Assembly: GCF_002797315.1 (NCBI RefSeq)
Contig: NZ_KZ454937.1
Coordinates: 89,439 to 153,438 of the forward strand
Source: Bacillus sp. FJAT-44742
GTDB taxonomy: Bacteria > Bacillota > Bacilli > Bacillales > Marinococcaceae
Length of the DNA stretch: 64,000 nucleotides
Reading direction: 5' to 3'
Shown here: piece after piece, positions 42,584 through 52,207 of the stretch
How positions within the stretch are numbered: the first letter of the stretch is position 1
How the letters are laid out: each line of letters begins with the position of its first letter
Translations under genes and position numbers: made by a program
Notes under the pieces: generated by a model
What the model was told of the DNA's origin: nothing
Databases searched by the model: none
Seen by the model: the letters and a program-made list of their open reading frames with translations, nothing else

Positions 42584-43389
42584 TATACTAACCTCTTTCT
42601 AAACACCGTACTAATTGTGTCGATAATGGTGACGCCAATGAACGTTACAAATATAATCATAGACACGTTACCAAAATTAAATACGGCAAGCTGCTGATTT
42701 AGAAGTAAGCCGATACCGCCTGCTCCTACAAAACCAAGGACAATAGATGCCCTTACATTTATTTCAAGCAAATAAAGTGTATACGAAACATACTGAGGCA
42801 GAATTTGCGGAATGGCTCCGTACCAAATGACTTGAAAGATATTGCCCCCTGTAGCCCTTACAGCATCCAAAGGTCCTTCATCAATTGATTCAATCGTTTC
42901 ACTCACAAATTTCACTAAGATCCCGAGTGAGAAAAAAAATAGGGCAATCATACCTGACAAAGCACCCAACCCTACAATAGCTACAAATAAAACAGCCCAT
43001 ACTAAATCCGGAATCGTACGAAGTACATTTAATGCCAGGCGTGTTGCATGATAGAAGAAAAAGTTTTTATTTATATTTCCTGCTGCTATAAAGGCAATAG
43101 GTAAACAGAAAATTGCAGAAAGTGTGGTGGCTAGCAGTGCAATATTCCATGATTCCAGCAGGCCAAATAATACACTTTCAAAGTAACCCCAATTGGGCGG
43201 CCACATATCATCAATAAAGAAACTAATTGCATGAGGCAGGCCTTCAATAATTCTGTCAGGGTACGCATCAGTCTGAATTGCAGCAGCTATATATAAAGCT
43301 ACAACGACAAATAAGATCATTGTTATATTTCGTTTTGAAGAGGCAGGTATGACAGGAATGCGTTTTTGATGTTGAGAATCTTTTGTCAT
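42583..43389 (-). CDS. phnE: Phosphonate-type ABC transporter permease
   Basis: A 268-residue permease; its loop reads DAVRATGGNIFQVIWYGAIPQ and its C-terminal region is GFVGAGGIGLLLNQQL. It overlaps phnC by 4 bp and the second phnE by 1 bp, indicating translational coupling. The two-permease arrangement (phnE1-phnE2) is common in Gram-positive phosphonate importers. Confidence 0.88.
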   Translation of the reverse strand: MTKDSQHQKRIPVIPASSKRNITMILFVVVALYIAAAIQTDAYPDRIIEGLPHAISFFIDDMWPPNWGYFESVLFGLLESWNIALLATTLSAIFCLPIAFIAAGNINKNFFFYHATRLALNVLRTIPDLVWAVLFVAIVGLGALSGMIALFFFSLGILVKFVSETIESIDEGPLDAVRATGGNIFQVIWYGAIPQILPQYVSYTLYLLEINVRASIVLGFVGAGGIGLLLNQQLAVFNFGNVSMIIFVTFIGVTIIDTISTVFRKRLV

Positions 43390-44162
43390 TCTTTTTCAAC
43401 CTCGCCTAATAAATCATCTTCTTTTATAGGACGACCGTATATATCTTCAAATGTCTGCTCGTTTACTTCAGAAGCCGGTCCGTCAAACACTACTTCTCCT
43501 TCCCGCAATCCAATAATCCGGTCTGCGTATTCCATGGAAAGGTCAATAGCATGAAGATTTATAACCATTGTGATGTCGTCTTCTTTGTTTATTTCACGCA
43601 AGTCTTCCATCACAGCATGAGCTGTCGGTGGATCAAGACTGGCAACAGGCTCATCTGCAAGAATAACCTTTGGCTTTTGACACAAGGAACGGGCTATACT
43701 TACTCTTTGCTGCTGACCGCCGCTTAAAGTATCTGCGCGTTGATACGCTTTATCCTGAATTCCTACCCTGTCAAGACATTGCATGGCAAACTGGAGATCT
43801 TCTTGAGAAAACATATTAAGGATACTTTGAAGAGTGCCAGTACGGCCGAGACTTCCAGAAAGAACGTTTCGAAGCACACTGGAACGCTTAACCAGGTTGT
43901 AATTTTGAAAAATCATCCCAACATCCCGTCGGAGCATGCGAAGCCCTTTACTGTTTACTTTTAGAGCGTCCGTATCCTCTATAAATAGTTTTCCTTCTGT
44001 TGGTTTTACCATTTGATTAATACTGCGGATAAGCGTTGATTTCCCTGCCCCCGACAGTCCTACAACAACAACAAACTCACCCTTGGGGATTTCTAAATTA
44101 ATATTTTTTAAGCCCTTATGACCATTAGGGTACGTCAACGATACATTATCAAATTTTATCAT
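43386..44162 (-). CDS. phnC: Phosphonate-type ABC transporter ATPase
   Basis: A 258-residue ABC ATPase. Walker A GLSGAGKSTLIRS, signature LSGGQQQRVSIARSL, Walker B VILADEPVASLDP and the switch His in MVINLHAID are intact. The order phnD, phnC, phnE, phnE and the PhnC-type length fit a phosphonate importer, located on the cytoplasmic face of the membrane. Confidence 0.92.
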   Translation of the reverse strand: MIKFDNVSLTYPNGHKGLKNINLEIPKGEFVVVVGLSGAGKSTLIRSINQMVKPTEGKLFIEDTDALKVNSKGLRMLRRDVGMIFQNYNLVKRSSVLRNVLSGSLGRTGTLQSILNMFSQEDLQFAMQCLDRVGIQDKAYQRADTLSGGQQQRVSIARSLCQKPKVILADEPVASLDPPTAHAVMEDLREINKEDDITMVINLHAIDLSMEYADRIIGLREGEVVFDGPASEVNEQTFEDIYGRPIKEDDLLGEVEKE

Positions 44163-44198
44163 TTATTAACTACCTCTTTTATTCATATAAAATAAGAA

Positions 44199-44220
44199 AG
44201 CAGGAACTAGGCCTGCTCAG
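44199..44220 (-). terminator. Hairpin between phnD and phnC
   Basis: Arms AGCAGG (44199-44204) and CCTGCT (44212-44217). On the minus strand a weak T-rich stretch follows. It probably attenuates expression after phnD, which is needed in excess. Confidence 0.55.
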
Positions 44221-44303
44221 TTTATGATCTTCTTTAGAGAGGAACAAATTTATTTACGGCTTCACCTTGCAGTCGTCTGACAGCAGGTTGTCCACTATAT
44301 AGA

Positions 44304-45203
44304 TTATTCTTCTACTATCTCCGCAAATCGCTCATAAGTTTCACGGACGATTTCATAGTCTTCAGAGGAAGCTTCAGCCACTCCCGTCCAGTCATATACT
44401 TCCTCCATAACTTCCATCATTTCTTCATCATCATTAAAGCTAAGGAAGACGTCCTTAATTTCTTGTGCCAATTCTTCATTCATTTCAGAACGCACGGAAA
44501 TCGTATCATTTGGAATAGGATCTGTATGTTCAATAACCGTAAGTTCATCATAGATATCTGGGTTCTCGTCTGCGAAATTATCACGAGCATCGTCAAAGGT
44601 AGTTGCAAAGTCAGCTTGTCCGTCCAGAAGTGACTGTAAAGCATTGTCATGGCCGCCAACTGTCTGTTGAATAAAGTGTTCATCAACTTCTTCAATCCCC
44701 AGATCCATCAAGTGAGATGCCGGGAATAGATACCCTGCTGTAGATGTGACATCACCAAAGGACCAAGTCAGCTCTCCTGGCTCAGAATTAATAATATCAT
44801 CAATATCATTAATATCAGAATCTTCACGGACAACGAATTGGGCCAAGTAAGAATCATCGCCGTGACGGATAGCTTTCAACAGCACGTTCACCTCAGCTCG
44901 CTCTTCTGCTTGTACAAAACCAAAGGGAGGGAGGAACCCAATATCTATGGTCTGGGTGCGCATTCCTTCGACTAGTGCTGTATAGTTTGTCATCACTTCT
45001 GCGTCAATTTCAACTCCAAGCTCTTCGCTTAGACGCTCCTGCAGAGGTTCCACTGTTGTGGCAATTTCATCAGCATCCTGTGATGGGACAAATCCCATTG
45101 TTAATTGATTCACGTCCCCTGCTTCTTCGCTATCTCCTCCACCACATGCTGTAAGTAACCCCACAGATAAAGCTACGGTTATACCAATCATCCACTTATT
45201 CAT
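44304..45203 (-). CDS. phnD: Phosphonate-type ABC transporter binding lipoprotein
   Basis: A 299-residue lipoprotein with ATG at 45203, 7 bases after GGAGGGG; the longer frame is not supported. The signal peptide ends in LLTACGGG. The mature part contains LTMGFVPSQDADEIAT, VDVGFLPPFGF-like FLPPFGFVQAEE, GDVTSTAGYLFP and DTISVRSEMNEEL, all typical of PhnD/PtxB proteins that capture phosphonates or phosphite. It is first in the operon, and the hairpin after it fits the higher amount of binding protein needed. Confidence 0.9.
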   Translation of the reverse strand: MNKWMIGITVALSVGLLTACGGGDSEEAGDVNQLTMGFVPSQDADEIATTVEPLQERLSEELGVEIDAEVMTNYTALVEGMRTQTIDIGFLPPFGFVQAEERAEVNVLLKAIRHGDDSYLAQFVVREDSDINDIDDIINSEPGELTWSFGDVTSTAGYLFPASHLMDLGIEEVDEHFIQQTVGGHDNALQSLLDGQADFATTFDDARDNFADENPDIYDELTVIEHTDPIPNDTISVRSEMNEELAQEIKDVFLSFNDDEEMMEVMEEVYDWTGVAEASSEDYEIVRETYERFAEIVEE

Positions 45204-45814
45204 TTTATACCCCTCCACATAATAAGTTGTAAAACAACGTTTATAATGAAAAACCACTTACTCATTTTTGGAAAACCGAAAATTATTTTTGATTATTAGT
45301 TTTTCATTCGGATTACACGACCCATTGTATTTGACAGTTAGATATAAATCAACTAAACGTTTGAAAAAAGCAAGGGAATTACAGGAAGGAGTCAGGTTTT
45401 AGTAAATTATATATAAATTTCTCTATCGTTCCCCGTCGCCGCCCGGTTTATTCAAACTTCAAACAGCAATACGGAGTTCAACAAAGTTTTTATTATTAGT
45501 TTTTACCTCTCCAGGTGAGGATATTCCTTTTAGAAGGAATACTCATAGTAAGCCTCCAACCTATAGAAAGTAGTGAAAGAAGGATGAATGGATCTGTTCA
45601 CAACTTTCGTATAAGTATGCCACCTTTATAACCCGACAGACGAGCAATGTAGAAGGAGGATAAACTACGCTATAATGTATAATGAGAGAAATTGTGTATT
45701 TTAAATACACTAATGCATCACCTAGATGTTAGCTAGCAAAAAGAAATTATTTAGTTATAAGCATTGCCATGCTATATCTCTTATGGTTTACTTATAGTGT
45801 AAATTTAATCGTTT
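45204..45814. other. Intergenic region between divergent phnD and cobT
   Basis: Contains the promoters of both operons, not individually assignable. One TATAGTGTAAA motif lies at 45793-45803. No gene seen. Confidence 0.4.
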
Positions 45815-45960
45815 TCTTTAGGTGCCCTACTAGGGGAGAATAGGGAAGTTTTAAAACGACGCGGAGCCCGCCACTGTATTCGATGAGCAGCTGCAATGCC
45901 ACTGGGGAACTGGGAAGGCGCAGTCTGTGATGATTCGGAGCCAGGAGACCTGCCTAAAGA
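45815..45960 (+). ncRNA. Cobalamin riboswitch (AdoCbl-type)
   Basis: The B12-box pattern is present: GGTGCCC (45821-45827), then GGGAATAGGGAA-like segment, CGCGGAGCCCGCCACTGTA, GATGAGC, TGCCACTGGGG, CTGGGAAGGCG, and a final GGAGCCAGGAGACCTGCC (45937-45954). It is followed by an intrinsic terminator before cobT, so cobalamin binding should favour termination. Confidence 0.92.
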
Positions 45961-45986
45961 GAATATGTATTTTGAGGGAATGGCAA

Positions 45987-46017
45987 AACCTCAGCTTATT
46001 AAAGCTGAGGTTTTTTG
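45987..46017 (+). terminator. Riboswitch expression-platform terminator
   Basis: Arms AACCTCAGCTT (45987-45997) and AAGCTGAGGTT (46002-46012) with a T run, between the riboswitch and cobT. Confidence 0.9.
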
Positions 46018-46049
46018 TGGTCGGGAAGTATCACGATGGAGGGAATGTT

Positions 46050-47102
46050 ATGAATAAATTAAAAGAAACAATTAGGTTAATTGATGGAGTGGATACGAAA
46101 GCAGAAAAACAAATGGAACAGCATATAAACTCACTGACTAAACCGATAGGAAGTTTAGGTTCGTTAGAACAACTAGCAATTAAATTAGCAGGTATAAAGA
46201 GAAGTACTCAACCTGAGGTTGACCCAGCAACGGTAATTGTAATGGCAGCAGACCATGGGGTAACGAAGGAAGGCGTGTCAGCCTTTCCTTCAGAAGTTAC
46301 TAAGCAAATGGTACATAATTTTATGAACGAGGGCGCAGCAATCAATGTGTTGGCACAAGTGGCGAAGGCTACTGTAGAAGTAGTAGATATTGGTGTGAAG
46401 GAAAACTTGGATCTCCCAGGTTTAATCAACAAAAAAGTTTGTTTTGGAACAAACAATATGATGGTAGGACCAGCTTTGACGAAGGAAGAAGCAATCGTAG
46501 CACTAGAATCAGGGATCGAGGTAGCACAGGAGGCCATACAAAAAGGTGCTAAGCTGCTTGCCCTTGGAGAGATGGGAATTGGAAATACTACAGCAAGCAG
46601 TGCCATGCTGTCAGCACTAGGCCAAACATCTGTTGAGACAGTAGTTGGAGTAGGTACGGGTTTAAATAATGAGGGGAAAAAAAGCAAAATTCAAGTAATT
46701 AAGCGCGCCATTAACGTTAATCAACCGAATCCTAATGATCCAATTGATGTGTTGGCAAAAGTCGGTGGATTAGAAATAGCAGGGCTTGCAGGAGTTGTTT
46801 TAGGTGCCGCGGCAGCACGCATTCCAGTATTACTAGATGGTTTTATTACAGCTGTAGCTGCTCTTACAGCCGTTCGTATCGCTCCTTTATGTGAGCATTA
46901 CCTTATGGCTTCCCATCAATCTATGGAACCGGGCCATGCTGTTGTGAATCAACTTTTAGGGCTGCAACCGCTCATTGATTTGCACCTCCGCCTTGGAGAA
47001 GGGAGTGGGGCTGCGCTTTCCCTGCCAATTGTTAGGTCAGCCGTCCATATAGTCCATAAAATGGCTACGTTTGAAGAAGCAAAGGTCTCTGGAATTAGCT
47101 GA
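46050..47102 (+). CDS. cobT: Nicotinate-nucleotide-dimethylbenzimidazole phosphoribosyltransferase
   Basis: A 350-residue enzyme that attaches the lower-ligand base to ribose phosphate for cobalamin assembly. ATG at 46050 follows GGAGGG; a longer frame would run through the riboswitch terminator. Family signatures: LTKPIGSLGSLE, VMAADHGVTKEGVSA, GEMGIGNTTASSAM, GVGTGLNNEGKKSK and HQSMEPGH with a catalytic Glu near the C terminus (LGEGSGAALSLP). It is controlled by the upstream riboswitch. It is a single gene, so it serves salvage of incomplete cobamides. Confidence 0.95.
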   Translation: MNKLKETIRLIDGVDTKAEKQMEQHINSLTKPIGSLGSLEQLAIKLAGIKRSTQPEVDPATVIVMAADHGVTKEGVSAFPSEVTKQMVHNFMNEGAAINVLAQVAKATVEVVDIGVKENLDLPGLINKKVCFGTNNMMVGPALTKEEAIVALESGIEVAQEAIQKGAKLLALGEMGIGNTTASSAMLSALGQTSVETVVGVGTGLNNEGKKSKIQVIKRAINVNQPNPNDPIDVLAKVGGLEIAGLAGVVLGAAAARIPVLLDGFITAVAALTAVRIAPLCEHYLMASHQSMEPGHAVVNQLLGLQPLIDLHLRLGEGSGAALSLPIVRSAVHIVHKMATFEEAKVSGIS

Positions 47103-47700
47103 GTTATTTTAATTTAAACTTACAAAATAAACGTCTGTGTCCGTATCTATTCCCGCTAGAGAACATTTATTCTGTAAGCCCGCCAAAAAAGGCATCTCGC
47201 TTATATAACGTGGTTATGAGCATAGATCAAAGTATAATTGTCTCCACTAATCCCTTTGCTTGCAAAATAGATAACGACCTAATTTTTTCAACTAATACTC
47301 ATAAATAAAGTGCTTAACTGCTAGATTTTACCCTAAAATATTTCAGGTGACTTCCGAAGGGGCGGAGTAGCATTAACCTAGAAAAAAGGACTCAGTATGA
47401 ATAATTATGAAGGACTGTGAATTAGATTGATCCCAGAAAAGAATAATGATTCTCACACTTTTTAGATGCTGGTGCTAAGTGAAGTGATCGCCAGGAGAGT
47501 CTTGTTCGCTAATTAATAGTATTCTATATACATAGAATGCCTACTTAGCTTTGAGTGGGCACTAATATTTAGAGTTGAGGGTAGTACTTACATGACATTT
47601 AGGAAGAAGGTGTTGATTTACTACAAATAGAACCTTCTATCTATACCCATCTCCCATGTTTTGGTAAAATATTAGTAAGTAAAAAAATGGGAGGGATAAT
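47103..47700. other. Gene-free stretch after cobT
   Basis: No convincing gene. A Fur-like palindrome (GAATAATGATTCTC, 47441-47454) is imperfect. Otherwise unremarkable. Confidence 0.4.
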
Positions 47701-47811
47701 ATGCTAAAGAGTATTAAAAAAATATGTAAAAAAGAACCTTCTCAACCAAGAAAAGGAACAAATACTGAAACCAAAAACGAATCACAGAATTCTAAAGAGA
47801 AAAGAGATTAG
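47701..47811 (+). CDS. Small basic peptide
   Basis: ATG at 47701 follows GGGAGGG. The 36-residue peptide (MLKSIKKICKKEPSQPRK...) is strongly basic and polar. No family. A terminator lies about 70 bp downstream. Confidence 0.4.
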   Translation: MLKSIKKICKKEPSQPRKGTNTETKNESQNSKEKRD

Positions 47812-47880
47812 ACGGCTTCAAACTTACTTCTACCCTGTCTCTGGCAGAGTTCTGCTCGAAAAGTATTAGGGAAACAGTGG

Positions 47881-47903
47881 GCCGCGTAAAGCGGCTTTTT
47901 TCC
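47881..47903 (+). terminator. Intrinsic terminator
   Basis: Stem GCCGC (47881-47885) and GCGGC (47891-47895) with a T run. Confidence 0.75.
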
Positions 47904-48545
47904 TATTCCTTCCAAAAACCAAAAAATTAAGGAAAGGCTTACCCAAAAGGCCAGCCTTTCTGTGGAGCAGAAAGAAACCATGAGGGAGGTCCTTAACGTC
48001 CAATTACATCATAACAGAATTTATTGAATATTTAACTAATTGGAGTGGACCTATAAGATTCAATCGAGAACCAATTAGAGGACAAGGATGACGATGACTT
48101 ACTTTTAGAAGAAGCCATTAAGATAGAAGGAATAGTAATGAGAAAGAATTTTGGAATAATAACAAGCAGATAACAAAAGTGAAATTACTCATCACTTAGC
48201 AAACGATTCAAGATAGAGGCTTTTTTAATAAGGATTAAAAGACAATAATATATATCTTTGCGGAAGCATTAAACAGTATTGCTATGGCAAGCTGGGAAAA
48301 AGCCCCTTAAAGAGGAAAAATAAGAAGGTTTAGCGAAAGGTCACTTTATAATGTTCGCAATGAGTGGCAGGCTTTAAAAAACAAAGTTCCAATGCATTTG
48401 AATTCGCTGCCCTGGTATTTGAATGATTAAGCCAGCTATAGTGGAGGCTTACAAAAAAACAGTTATAAAAGATTAGATATGGACAAGGAACAAAATTTTC
48501 TATACTTAAACAAACGTTTGATTTAAACTACTTATACAATAAAAA
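47904..48545. other. Region of decayed coding sequence
   Basis: Short remnants only. At about 48004-48090 a frame gives IITEFIEYLTNWSGPIRFN. At 48239-48430 a 64-codon remnant has one internal stop. No complete gene. Confidence 0.4.
48239..48430 (+). pseudogene. Remnant with internal stop, origin unknown
   Basis: Reading from 48239 gives IFAEALNSIAMASWEKAP, an in-frame TAA, then FSERSLYNVRNEWQALKNK and a normal stop. The composition looks protein-like on both sides of the stop. No family recognised. Confidence 0.35.
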
Positions 48546-48587
48546 ATGAGAAAAGCGCTGCTATTATTAATGCAGCGCTTTTCTCAT
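48546..48587 (-). terminator. Terminator of the cold-shock gene
   Basis: Sixteen-base arms containing GAGAAAAGCGCTGC and its complement flank a 10-base loop, just 3 bp after the stop of the csp gene on the minus strand. Confidence 0.85.
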
Positions 48588-48589
48588 TT

Positions 48590-48787
48590 TTATTTTTGAA
48601 CATTACCCGCTTGTGGTCCTCGTTGACCTTCAACAACGTCAAAAGAAACATTTTGTCCCTCATCAAGTGTTTTAAACCCATCCCCTTGTATAGCAGAGAA
48701 GTGTACGAATACATCTTCACCACCTTCACGTTCAATAAAACCAAAACCCTTTTCGGCGTTAAACCATTTAACTTTCCCTTGTTCCAT
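48590..48787 (-). CDS. csp: Cold-shock protein (CspA family)
   Basis: A 65-residue single-OB-fold RNA-binding protein. ATG at 48787 follows AGGAGG; two extra residues from TTG are not needed. RNP1 (KGFGFIE) and RNP2 (VFVHFSAI) are intact, and the length matches CspA/CspB. Such proteins melt mRNA structure at low temperature. A single gene with its own terminator. Confidence 0.95.
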   Translation of the reverse strand: MEQGKVKWFNAEKGFGFIEREGGEDVFVHFSAIQGDGFKTLDEGQNVSFDVVEGQRGPQAGNVQK

Positions 48788-48894
48788 GTACAAATCCTCC
48801 TGAGTGCTTTACATGCACAATAATTTTTCTTAAATTTTCACACGTAGTACAACTTTTTTTGCTCAAACTAAATATCATTATTACCTAAAAGCCA

Positions 48895-51578
48895 AATAGT
48901 GATAGGTAAGACTTTGAGATTATCGCCATCTTTTCCCCCACTTCACACCGTACGTGAAAGTTTCCCTTCATACGGCGTTCTATCTGACTCAATTGACCAT
49001 AATTTATGTTAAGAGAATATAGGGGATCGTTGAGCTAGTGTTCTCAATTTATCGAATAACCCTTTTTTCTCTTCAGCTATTTCGTAGCTTTTCAAGATGG
49101 ATTTTGCCTTTACTGAATCACCATGATGAACAGCCAAATGAATGTCCTTTAGTACAATTATCAAGTTGTCAAAGTTATCTTGTCCTCCAAATTCCAACGG
49201 AATTTTGTGGTGGCAGTGCCAGCCAGTTAGACTTAATTCTTGTTTAGTGATGGCACACTTCCCAAACTGAGCAATAAACTTTGAAATACGATTATCATTG
49301 TACTCAATTGTTCGATGATTCATGTAATACCTTTGCACATGTCTAAGTGTTTCCTTATCTATAGCCTTCAGAGTATCGTGAATTTTTCCCCTGCCTTCTA
49401 CTGTATAATTAGAGATTGACTGGGTGAAGTTTCTTGCTGGTTTGTGTTTAGATGCATGAATAGGAATTAATACGATGCCCTGAATTTTATAGAGTTTTGG
49501 ATTATAGTTTCTATATCTCTTTTTCAAGGTAGTTGACATGTCGTGTTTGGTGGCTTTGGTCCAATCTTGTCTCAGTCGATTATAGAGGGTTCTTATGAGA
49601 TGGTTACTCATATGGTCTAAGTCTTTAATAATATGGGTAGCAGCTGAATAATAATTTTGGATACCCATAACTACCGTATTATAGTGCCATACTGATTCTG
49701 GTGTCTGCTTCTTTCGTATGTCTTTGATGGCTTTCTTTAATTTGTTATAGGCATTATTTCTAGCTTTTCGGCACATTCTACTGTGGGCGACATGACGATT
49801 CCTTTTTTTCCGTGCTTTAATGGTAAACCCTAAGAAATCGCTAGATTTCTTTCTTAGGTTAATCACTTTGGATTTTTTTGTGCTTATATCAAGATGAAGA
49901 CGTATCCTAAGAAACTTTTTTGTCGCCTCGAACACTTTAAGTGCTGTTGAATAATTACGACATAAGATTTTAAAATCGTCAGCGTATCTAATGAGAAAAC
50001 ATTCCTTGAGCCTGCTTTTCTTCAACGCTTTGTATTTATCATTTCTGCTTTTATATGGGTGTGCAGTCTCAATAGTTTCCCATTGGTCACTAATCCACCA
50101 ATCCAATTCATTTAGAACTATATTGGAGAGAAGAGGGCTTAGTATTCCTCCTTGCGGAGTTCCTTTTTGAGAAAATCCCTCATTAACGATTTCTGCTTTT
50201 ATCAATCTTGAAATGATAGAAATTAGCTTTTTGTCTCGAATTCCCAAACTCCATATTTGTTTCAGAAGTTTGCCATGATGGACATTATCAAAGAAACCCT
50301 TAATGTCCATGTCCACACAATAATGAAATCCTTTTCCTTGGCTATTAACCAATGACTTCATTCGCGCTAAGGCGTGATGCGTACTTCGATTGGGACGAAA
50401 ACCATAACTATGGGGGTGAAACTTAGCTTCACAAATAGGTTCAAGTATTTGTAAAATACATTGTTGAAATAACCTATCCCAAATTGTTGGTATTCCAAGA
50501 GGTCTTTGATCACCATTTGGTTTTGGTATAAATACACGCCTAACAGCTTGTGGTTGATACCAAGCAAACATTGACTTAACCTTCTCTATCACTTCTTCTA
50601 TTGGAAGCATTTTTATGTCGTTGACTGTTTTACCATCTGTGCCAGCTGTGGTGCTACCCATATTCTTTTTAATATTTCTGTAGGCCAATCTAATATTTTC
50701 ATCCATCTTCATAAGCTCGATTAGCTTATAAAAATTATCTCCGTTTTGACTCTGCTGATATAAATGATCCAGTGTAGTCTGCATATTATAGTACTCAGCG
50801 TGTCTAAGTTTCGCAGTTATTTTTATAAGTCGGTGCCCCTTTCGGAGTTAACCTTTTTTAGTCTCACAAGAACCTTATATTGTAACTGAGCGACTTACTT
50901 GCTAAGAAAACGGTTGGTCAATCTTTTATCAGACTAGTGGCTATCCCTCCACGATGTTTCCATCGTTTCATTAGTACGATGCCACCACTCTCCCCGCCAT
51001 AAATGAAGGTTATACGAACGCTAATCTCACGATCACTTTCCCTTCAAACATTTCATAAAAGATAAGTTCTCCATGTTGGCGGCTTTCCACGTTCCACTAC
51101 TTCTATCTATACATAGCACTTTTAGAGCCCTCCTTTAAGCCTGCTGACTTGAGGCCGCCTGTAACGACCTATGGGTTTTCATAACAACTATTCTTACTCA
51201 CCCACATCAGCGCCACGCCCGTGACACACCCATTTCTGGATGTTATGCGTTCTAGACCCGTACATTCGGAGGTTCGTCAGGTTCAGCCTCCCGTTGGTTT
51301 TAAGAACCGATTCTACCCTTGAGTGTTTTATAGACTCCCGGCCTATGGATTACATCGCCCACCTCTGGGCGACTTTCGGGGTACCCGAGTACCTTACGGT
51401 AATTTTCAGCCGTCTTCACCGAGCTTCATACGATTACAGTTCTTATCAACTGCCTTTCGCATGTCGGAGGATCAGAGGAAGCCCTTCAGGGCGTTACCCC
51501 GTCATTTGACTTCTCGAAATAGTAGTTCTCTGACCTTTTAGCCAGAGCTTAACCTTTTCAGTTAAGAACGTGTCACAC
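48895..51578 (-). mobile_element. Group II intron
   Basis: A minus-strand retroelement. The 5' end is set at GTGTGACACG (51578-51569), about 790 bp before the encoded protein, a normal length for domains I-III. Domain V is at about 48978-48944 (CGCCGTATGAAGGG... pairing with CGTACGGTG), and the 3' end lies near 48895 (approximate). The position just after AGTTATATAACT (51579-51590) marks the target. No host gene is recognisable on either side. Confidence 0.82.
49009..50784 (-). CDS. ltrA: Group II intron reverse transcriptase/maturase with HNH endonuclease
   Basis: A 591-residue intron-encoded protein. RT motifs include PKPNGDQRPLGIP, DMDIKGFFDNVHH, GTPQGGILSPLLSNI and RYADDFKIL. Domain X (maturase) follows, and the C terminus carries an HNH nuclease (CAITKQELSLTGWHCHHKIPLEFGG, FDNLIIVLKDIH). 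All catalytic residues appear intact, so the intron may be mobile. Full-length LtrA proteins of this class are about 590-600 residues. Confidence 0.93.
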   Translation of the reverse strand: MQTTLDHLYQQSQNGDNFYKLIELMKMDENIRLAYRNIKKNMGSTTAGTDGKTVNDIKMLPIEEVIEKVKSMFAWYQPQAVRRVFIPKPNGDQRPLGIPTIWDRLFQQCILQILEPICEAKFHPHSYGFRPNRSTHHALARMKSLVNSQGKGFHYCVDMDIKGFFDNVHHGKLLKQIWSLGIRDKKLISIISRLIKAEIVNEGFSQKGTPQGGILSPLLSNIVLNELDWWISDQWETIETAHPYKSRNDKYKALKKSRLKECFLIRYADDFKILCRNYSTALKVFEATKKFLRIRLHLDISTKKSKVINLRKKSSDFLGFTIKARKKRNRHVAHSRMCRKARNNAYNKLKKAIKDIRKKQTPESVWHYNTVVMGIQNYYSAATHIIKDLDHMSNHLIRTLYNRLRQDWTKATKHDMSTTLKKRYRNYNPKLYKIQGIVLIPIHASKHKPARNFTQSISNYTVEGRGKIHDTLKAIDKETLRHVQRYYMNHRTIEYNDNRISKFIAQFGKCAITKQELSLTGWHCHHKIPLEFGGQDNFDNLIIVLKDIHLAVHHGDSVKAKSILKSYEIAEEKKGLFDKLRTLAQRSPIFS

Positions 51579-51896
51579 AGTTATATAACTGTAGTGTAGG
51601 AACTCACTCGCTGCTCGTTTTTCAGTTGTTTATTGGTCCATAGATTTTTCTTAGATTTTCCCCTAATCAGGAGGTATGTTTTAAAGCTAATAAGTTTCTA
51701 GTATTTTACTATTTTAGGTGAAATTATTAGAGGCTTTTATTCACTAGGCAAAAGAAGAGAAGTAAACACAGTTAATATTCCAAAAGGCGGCATGACATAG
51801 AAGGATAGAATCCTACCTCTTAATTTAAATATTTACTTTTAGCAACAGAAAAAAGCCCACATTTCTGTGAGCTTCTTCGTTACTTATTGTCTTCTT
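51579..51896. other. Intergenic region beside the intron
   Basis: Contains the palindromic intron target (51579-51590) and a terminator for the minus-strand fragment at 51897. No gene seen. Confidence 0.4.
51847..51874 (-). terminator. Terminator, minus strand
   Basis: AAGCTCACA and TGTGGGCTT (51853-51874, one G-T pair) followed by a T run on the minus strand. It follows the short frame at 51897. Confidence 0.65.
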
Positions 51897-52019
51897 TCAT
51901 TTTTGAATAAAGTCTCTCATCAAACTCCGAGTTTTTTCTCTTTGATCTTTGGTGGTAAAACCAGAAGCATACACGCCACGGTGTTTACGATCTATAGTTT
52001 GCCCCTTTAACTTGGTCAT
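51897..52019 (-). CDS. Short frame or gene remnant, 40 residues
   Basis: ATG at 52019 without a good ribosome site. The peptide (MTKLKGQTIDRKHRGVYASG..., EKTRSLMRDFIQK) is basic and followed by a terminator, suggesting the end of a former gene. Family unknown. Confidence 0.35.
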   Translation of the reverse strand: MTKLKGQTIDRKHRGVYASGFTTKDQREKTRSLMRDFIQK

Positions 52020-52207
52020 AAGATGTGTGTTTAGTTAGTATAACGCAATGAGCTTATTTGCTTCAATGGTGTCTAAAGCTTTCCGGCTGGGAGAATTTAA
52101 TCAAAGTGTCACAAAACTTTAAAATCTTCTAAAAATTATTTACAATAAGTTTTATGGAAGAATTTCTTACAAACATCTTGAAATAGGTAAGGATAGGGGT
52201 ATAAAAA

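Noticed and set aside
47441-47454. Fur-like site
   Set aside because: GAATAATGATTCTC has mismatches in both halves compared with the Fur consensus and no gene with a clear iron role follows.
51240-51541. Protein frames inside the intron 5' region
   Set aside because: They lie in intron RNA domain I-III sequence and on the opposite strand to the intron.
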